Shown one piece after another: positions 8,217 through 11,692 of a stretch of 11,692 bases of DNA. Position 1 is the stretch's first letter; every line of letters starts with the position of its first letter. The notes under the pieces were generated by a model that was not told the DNA's origin, ran no database searches, and was given only the letters and a program-made list of their open reading frames with translations. This stretch comes from an uncultured Eubacteriales bacterium (GTDB lineage Bacteria > Bacillota > Clostridia > Christensenellales > DTU072). The DNA lies in contig CACXDF010000163.1 of assembly GCA_902766325.1 (NCBI GenBank), forward strand, positions 1 to 11,692, given 5' to 3'. A program made the position numbers and the translations under genes.

Positions 8217-8272
8217 AAAAAAATGTATCAATGCTACATTGTGCAATTATTTGTAGCGCTCGATACATTTTT
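8217..8272 (-). terminator. Probable intrinsic terminator after dapL (long imperfect inverted repeat)
   Basis: Perfect 11-nt arms AAAAATGTATC (8219-8229) and GATACATTTTT (8262-8272) enclose a 3/4-nt internal bulge, then 6-bp arms GCTACA (8233-8238) and TGTAGC (8252-8257) around a 13-nt loop. Read on the minus strand, the stem starts about 30 nt past the dapL stop and is followed by seven T (8223-8217), which fits Rho-independent termination. The stem is AT-rich and the loop large, so it is not a textbook terminator. Each half is itself a TGTA...TACA dyad, so an operator role for lacZ is an alternative or additional reading. Confidence 0.65.
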
Positions 8273-8302
8273 AAAGTAAAATTATGTATTGTGATTTATG
8301 AT

Positions 8303-9484
8303 TTAATAAATTTTTGCCAATCTGTTCATTGCTTCGATCGTATTTTCGGTCGTATTAAAAGCAGTCAGACGGAAGAAACCTTCTCCGTTTTTACCGAAAC
8401 CGCTGCCGGGTGTTCCAACGACTTGACAGTTGTTTAAGAGAAAATCGAAGTATTCCCAGGAGCTCATACCGTTCGGACATTTGATCCAAAGATAGGGAGA
8501 ATTAATGCCGCCGGTAAACCAGATCCCGGCTTTTTTGACCGTGTCCGTCATGATCATTGCATTGTTATGATAGATTTCGATCGTCTTACGAATATTTTTT
8601 AATCCGACGTCGGAAAAGACGGCTTCCGCCCCTCTCTGCGTGACGTAGGATACGCCGTTGAATTTAGTCGTTTGACGGCGAAGCCACATCTTATTCAGGC
8701 TCATGCCGGAACAAGTCAGGTTCTTCGGTACGACCGTATAGCCGCATCTTGTACCCGTGAAACCGGCCGTCTTGGAGAAAGAACAGAATTCTACCGCGCA
8801 TTTATCGGCGCCTTCGATCTCGTAGATGGAGCGAGGCAAGTCTTCTTGTACGAATGCTTCGTAAGCGGCGTCGAACAAAATAAGAGCGTTGTTTTTAAGT
8901 GCAAATTCGACCCAAACTTTAAGTTGATCTCTCGAAAATGTAGCGCCGGTCGGATTATTCGGAGAACAGAGATAAAAGACGTTGCCTTTCGTTTTCTCAT
9001 CCGGAAGCGGTAAAAAGCCGTTCTTTTCGTTGCCGAATATGTATTCGATCTTACGACCGAGCATGACGTTACTATCGACGTAAACGGGATAAACGGGGTC
9101 GGGAACGACGATCACGTTGTCGTTATCGAGCAGATCGGTGAAGTTTCCGATGTCGCTTTTTGCTCCGTCGGAAACGAAGATCTCGTCGGCATCGAGTTTG
9201 ACGTTCATTTCTTTCAGATAGTATTCCGCTATCTTTTCACGTAAAAACGCGTATCCTTGTTCAGGGCCGTAACCGTGAAAGGTTTCTTTGCAACCCATTT
9301 CCGACGCAGCTTTTTTCATGGCTTCGACGACCTCGGGGACGAGCGGTTGGGTGACGTCGCCTATTCCCATTTTGATCAGTTTTTGTTCCGGATGAGCCGC
9401 AGCGTATGCGTTGACTTTTTTTGCAATATCCGTAAAAAGATAACTCTCTTTCAGATTTTTGTAGTTCTCGTTGATCTTAAACAT
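8303..9484 (-). CDS. dapL: LL-diaminopimelate aminotransferase
   Basis: PLP-dependent class I/II aminotransferase, 393 aa. It converts tetrahydrodipicolinate plus glutamate to LL-2,6-diaminopimelate in one step, bypassing the acylated DapD/DapE intermediates. The Schiff-base lysine is K238 in SFSKTAGFTGTRCGY. Other family landmarks are GIGDVTQPLVP (40-50), HGYGPEQGY (70-78), SDGAKSDIGN (105-114), PDPVYPVY (128-135), CSPNNPTGATFS (173-184) and the carboxylate-binding Arg in FFRLTAF (370-376). The N-terminal INENYKNLKESYLF is also DapL-like and argues against a general aspartate aminotransferase. The ATG overlaps the dapF stop by 8 nt (ATGTTTAA) and follows AAGGAG (9496-9491) by 6 nt. The next enzyme of the pathway, DapF, is encoded immediately upstream. 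The gene ends just before the inverted repeat. Confidence is high. Confidence 0.95.
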   Translation of the reverse strand: MFKINENYKNLKESYLFTDIAKKVNAYAAAHPEQKLIKMGIGDVTQPLVPEVVEAMKKAASEMGCKETFHGYGPEQGYAFLREKIAEYYLKEMNVKLDADEIFVSDGAKSDIGNFTDLLDNDNVIVVPDPVYPVYVDSNVMLGRKIEYIFGNEKNGFLPLPDEKTKGNVFYLCSPNNPTGATFSRDQLKVWVEFALKNNALILFDAAYEAFVQEDLPRSIYEIEGADKCAVEFCSFSKTAGFTGTRCGYTVVPKNLTCSGMSLNKMWLRRQTTKFNGVSYVTQRGAEAVFSDVGLKNIRKTIEIYHNNAMIMTDTVKKAGIWFTGGINSPYLWIKCPNGMSSWEYFDFLLNNCQVVGTPGSGFGKNGEGFFRLTAFNTTENTIEAMNRLAKIY

Positions 9485-10214
9485 TTATTTCTCCTTCGAA
9501 ATTGTATTCGGCCGAGCCGATCTGAATAATATCTTCTTTTTCTATTTTGCATACAAGCGTGCCTCCGGCTAGATGCACGTTCGTTTCCGCTTTGCCGGAT
9601 GCGATCAGTACGGCGGCGGCTCCCGTTCCGCAAGCTAACGTTTCGCCGCAACCTCTTTCGTATACCCGCGCGTTGTAACCGTCGTACGTTTTTGTAACGA
9701 ATTCTACGTTGGTACGCGACGGAAAGAATGCCGTGCATTCCGATATGGAACGCGCAAGTTCTTCGTCGTACGGCTTTTCGATGACAAAATGCGGGTTGCC
9801 AACGTTTACTCTTTTACCGCAATATATCTTTCCGTTTATCACAATATTGCGTAATTCTGTATCGTACGATACGGGCTTTCCTAAGTTTATCGAGACCGTA
9901 ATACCGTTGAACAAACCTGTTTTAACGCCTGCTTTCGTATGCACTGTTATTCCTTTGCCGATCGCTCCGACATGCCGTATAAGGCATCTTAAAGCGTTGC
10001 CGCACATTTCCGCTTCGGTTCCGTCTATGTTAAAAATCTTCATGGACAGAGTGTTTTTTCCGATTTCCCGAAAAAGTACCACTCCGTCGCTGCCCACACC
10101 CTTATGCCTGTCGCATAAGAAAGGAATATTCAATTCCGGGGCTTCCCCGGAAAATTGTTTTTCATCGATAAAAATATAATCGTTACCGAGACCGTTCATT
10201 TTAAAAAACCGCAT
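9477..10214 (-). CDS. dapF: Diaminopimelate epimerase
   Basis: Cofactor-independent racemase that interconverts LL- and meso-diaminopimelate, giving the cross-linking residue of peptidoglycan and the direct precursor of lysine. The two catalytic cysteines are in EMCGNALRC (C71) and GETLACGTGAA (C195). The N-terminal FFKMNGLGNDYIFID, HKGVGSDGVV and NVGNPHFV segments are also conserved. At 245 aa it is shorter than the E. coli enzyme (274 aa), mainly through shorter loops, and looks complete. The ATG follows an AAGGAA-type Shine-Dalgarno (10224-10219). It lies 48 nt after the zinc-ribbon gene, with no convincing terminator in the gap, so read-through from upstream is likely. The overlap with dapL places both enzymes of the tetrahydrodipicolinate-to-meso-DAP branch in one coupled pair. 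Confidence 0.96.
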   Translation of the reverse strand: MRFFKMNGLGNDYIFIDEKQFSGEAPELNIPFLCDRHKGVGSDGVVLFREIGKNTLSMKIFNIDGTEAEMCGNALRCLIRHVGAIGKGITVHTKAGVKTGLFNGITVSINLGKPVSYDTELRNIVINGKIYCGKRVNVGNPHFVIEKPYDEELARSISECTAFFPSRTNVEFVTKTYDGYNARVYERGCGETLACGTGAAAVLIASGKAETNVHLAGGTLVCKIEKEDIIQIGSAEYNFEGEINV

Positions 10215-10262
10215 ATGATTCCTTTTTTATAAAGAATATATACGGTTTACGAAAGGTCTTTA

Positions 10263-10961
10263 TTACTTTTTATAGACGATTCTACCGCAATGCGGACACT
10301 CGGCGATATCGCCCGGATTCTGCAATTTTTTGTCCACTTCGATAAATATATCCATACCGCACGCGCCGCAGTTTTTATCCATATACGGTACGAATGCCGG
10401 CATTTTTTTGTTTTTACGAAGTTCCATGTATTGTTTCAGATAATTGGGTTCGATGTCCTTTGCAAGATTATCGAGCGTAGCGCGTATTGCCTGCGTTTTG
10501 GTTTCGAATTCGGTTTTCTTTTTATTGAAAGCCTGCGTGCTGTTCATATATTCGCGGTTGAGCGCGTCCATTTTATCGTTGATGGCGCGGTTTTGCGCCG
10601 CGGCGTCGGCGATGGACTTCGTCACTTTCGTAAATTCTTTCGACAGCTCGTTAACGATCTTTTCGTACTCTTGAAGTTGGTTTTCGTACTGAATAAAATC
10701 ATCTTCCGTCTTGAACTCCGCTTCGGCGGAAAGCTGTTCTTTCATCTCTTCCGTTTCGGTGATCTTTGCGGCGAGTTTTTGCATTGCGGCAAAGTAACCG
10801 GACAGAGCTTTAGACAGTTCTTGCAAAGAATTGTTACATTCGATGAATTTATTTTTGCAAAGAACGGCTCTCTTGCGTTCTTCGGATTCTCTCAGCTCTT
10901 TTTCTTGACGATAGTAGACGAGGTCGGTTTTTTGGTATTCCAACATTTTTTGAAGTGACAT
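10263..10961 (-). CDS. C4 zinc-ribbon, coiled-coil protein (COG1579 type)
   Basis: A 232-aa cytoplasmic protein. Nearly all of residues 1-180 is charged, heptad-like sequence expected to form a long antiparallel coiled coil. It is followed by a C-terminal zinc ribbon with C198-x2-C201 and C222-x2-C225. This is the layout of the COG1579 family, whose member HP0958/FlgZ in Helicobacter has been linked to RpoN and flaA mRNA. The role in Bacillota is not established, and a nucleic-acid binding or scaffold function is inference. The ATG at 10961 was chosen over one 36 nt upstream because AAAGGAG (10974-10968) lies 6 nt before it and the conserved MSLQKMLEYQKTD segment begins there. The start is 11 nt after the nif3-like stop. 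This neighbour pair is common in Bacillota. Confidence 0.85.
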   Translation of the reverse strand: MSLQKMLEYQKTDLVYYRQEKELRESEERKRAVLCKNKFIECNNSLQELSKALSGYFAAMQKLAAKITETEEMKEQLSAEAEFKTEDDFIQYENQLQEYEKIVNELSKEFTKVTKSIADAAAQNRAINDKMDALNREYMNSTQAFNKKKTEFETKTQAIRATLDNLAKDIEPNYLKQYMELRKNKKMPAFVPYMDKNCGACGMDIFIEVDKKLQNPGDIAECPHCGRIVYKK

Positions 10962-10967
10962 GATTTT

Positions 10968-10974
10968 CTCCTTT
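10968..10974 (-). promoter_or_regulatory. Ribosome binding site that sets the zinc-ribbon protein start
   Basis: AAAGGAG on the minus strand, 6 nt before the ATG at 10961 and overlapping the TAA of the nif3-like gene. It decides for this ATG over the upstream in-frame one at 10997, which would overlap the preceding gene. Confidence 0.8.
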
Positions 10975-11692
10975 ATTGATAGGGATTTTGCGCGCATTCC
11001 GCTTCATAAACGCGTGCGTTCGGCATTTTCTTTTCGATCAGATCTTTTATTAATTTCAAAAATCCTTTTTCGCTCGTAAAATGACCGACTTCAATTATAG
11101 CATAGCCGATGTCTTTTGACAATCGTGCAACGTTATATTTTACTTCGGAAGTGACTAAAACATCGCTGATTGCGCTGAAAGTCAGTATATTATCTTCGTC
11201 TCCGCCGCCGGAACCGTTGACGCAAACGACTTTTTTGATTATGTTTTTTCGCCCTGCGATCACTTTCACGTATTTTTCGCCTATGATTTCAGCGATCGTT
11301 TCGGCGTATTCATACAGATCGGTTTCTTGATCAAGCGTTCCGATCCTGCCTTCCGTAAGCGGTCTTACATTCGTAAGGCCGATTTCTTTCGCAAAAAGAT
11401 CGTTGAGACCGCCCTGCGCAAAATCGATATTGGTGTGCGCCGAATAGACGGTGATACCTTTATTCGTCGCGTCGATCAATGCGCGTACTTTCGGATAGCG
11501 AGTATCTATATTTTCGAGCGGCGACCAAATGGACGGATGGTGTTCGACGATCAGATTGCAATTTTTTTTCTCCGCTTCGAATATTATTTCCGGAGAAAGA
11601 TCGAGACAGACGAGCACGCCGGTCAGTTCTTTACTCGGATCGCCTGTTTTCAGCCCGCAATGATCGTAAGAAAGCTGTGTTTCTATCGGGGC
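10973..11692 (-). CDS. Nif3-like dinuclear metal centre protein, 5' end outside window
   Basis: NIF3/YbgI/YqfO-family protein; 239 residues are visible and the reading frame stays open to the window edge. An internal GTG at 11617 is not the start, because the preceding residues continue the family pattern (SYDHCGLKTGDPSKE, the counterpart of the usual WDNVGLQVGD segment). All five metal ligands known from E. coli YbgI have counterparts: H51 and H52 in VEHHPS, D90 in SAHTNID, and H204 and E208 in GHFTSE (numbering from the window edge). The length corresponds to the short form without the PII-like insertion. The family forms hexameric toroids. It is often labelled GTP cyclohydrolase 1 type 2 homologue, but its in vivo role remains unclear. 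In many Bacillota trmK lies immediately upstream, which would fall just outside this window. Confidence 0.92.
   Translation of the reverse strand, partial: APIETQLSYDHCGLKTGDPSKELTGVLVCLDLSPEIIFEAEKKNCNLIVEHHPSIWSPLENIDTRYPKVRALIDATNKGITVYSAHTNIDFAQGGLNDLFAKEIGLTNVRPLTEGRIGTLDQETDLYEYAETIAEIIGEKYVKVIAGRKNIIKKVVCVNGSGGGDEDNILTFSAISDVLVTSEVKYNVARLSKDIGYAIIEVGHFTSEKGFLKLIKDLIEKKMPNARVYEAECAQNPYQ

Noticed and set aside
8168..8302. CcpA catabolite-repression site upstream of lacZ
   Set aside because: The TGTA...TACA dyads were compared with the cre consensus on both strands. They fail at the central CG and adjacent A positions.
8085..8437. Short plus-strand frames across the AT-rich lacZ-dapL intergenic region
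   Set aside because: They lack ribosome binding sites and low-complexity-free sequence, and one runs antisense into dapL. The region is better explained by a terminator and promoter for the minus strand.
10215..10262. Separate promoter for dapF in the 48-nt gap
   Set aside because: A TATAAA can be found, but the sequence 17 nt upstream (TTTCGT) is a poor -35 match, so it cannot be told from AT-rich background.

Overview
The window is about 11.7 kb of bacterial chromosome. Every credible gene is on the minus strand, so transcription runs from high to low coordinates. The content suggests a low-to-mid GC Bacillota lineage, probably an uncultured gut-type Clostridia; this is inference. Supporting points are the polA-coaE and nif3/zinc-ribbon gene pairs, strong AGGAGG-type ribosome binding sites, a TTG start for polA, the DapL route to diaminopimelate, and a Pol I whose proofreading site has decayed. 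No tRNA, rRNA, CRISPR array, insertion sequence or phage gene was recognised.

Block 1 (11692 down to 8303) reads nif3-like gene (its 5' end lies outside the window), C4 zinc-ribbon coiled-coil protein, dapF, dapL. The genes are tightly packed: 11 nt between the first two, 48 nt before dapF, and an 8-nt dapF/dapL overlap. DapL makes LL-diaminopimelate directly from tetrahydrodipicolinate, and DapF epimerises it to meso-diaminopimelate for peptidoglycan and lysine. The block ends about 30 nt past dapL in a long inverted repeat followed by seven T, which reads as an intrinsic terminator.

Block 2 (8186 down to 1) starts with a good sigma-A-type promoter (TTGAAA, 17 nt, TAGAAT, extended -10). It then reads a GH2 beta-galactosidase, a patatin-like lipid hydrolase, a stand-alone EIIC/PfoR-family membrane protein, polA and coaE (cut by the window edge). 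Junctions are a 4-nt gap, then overlaps of 4, 8 and 11 nt, so the five genes look like one translationally coupled transcription unit. Sugar hydrolysis, lipid hydrolysis and a membrane protein thus sit directly upstream of the repair polymerase and the last enzyme of CoA synthesis.

No clearly new defence or mobile system is visible. The points most worth a second look are the mixed lacZ-patatin-EIIC-polA-coaE unit, the nested inverted repeat upstream of lacZ, the missing Trp-999 equivalent in the beta-galactosidase, and the coupled dapF-dapL pair.
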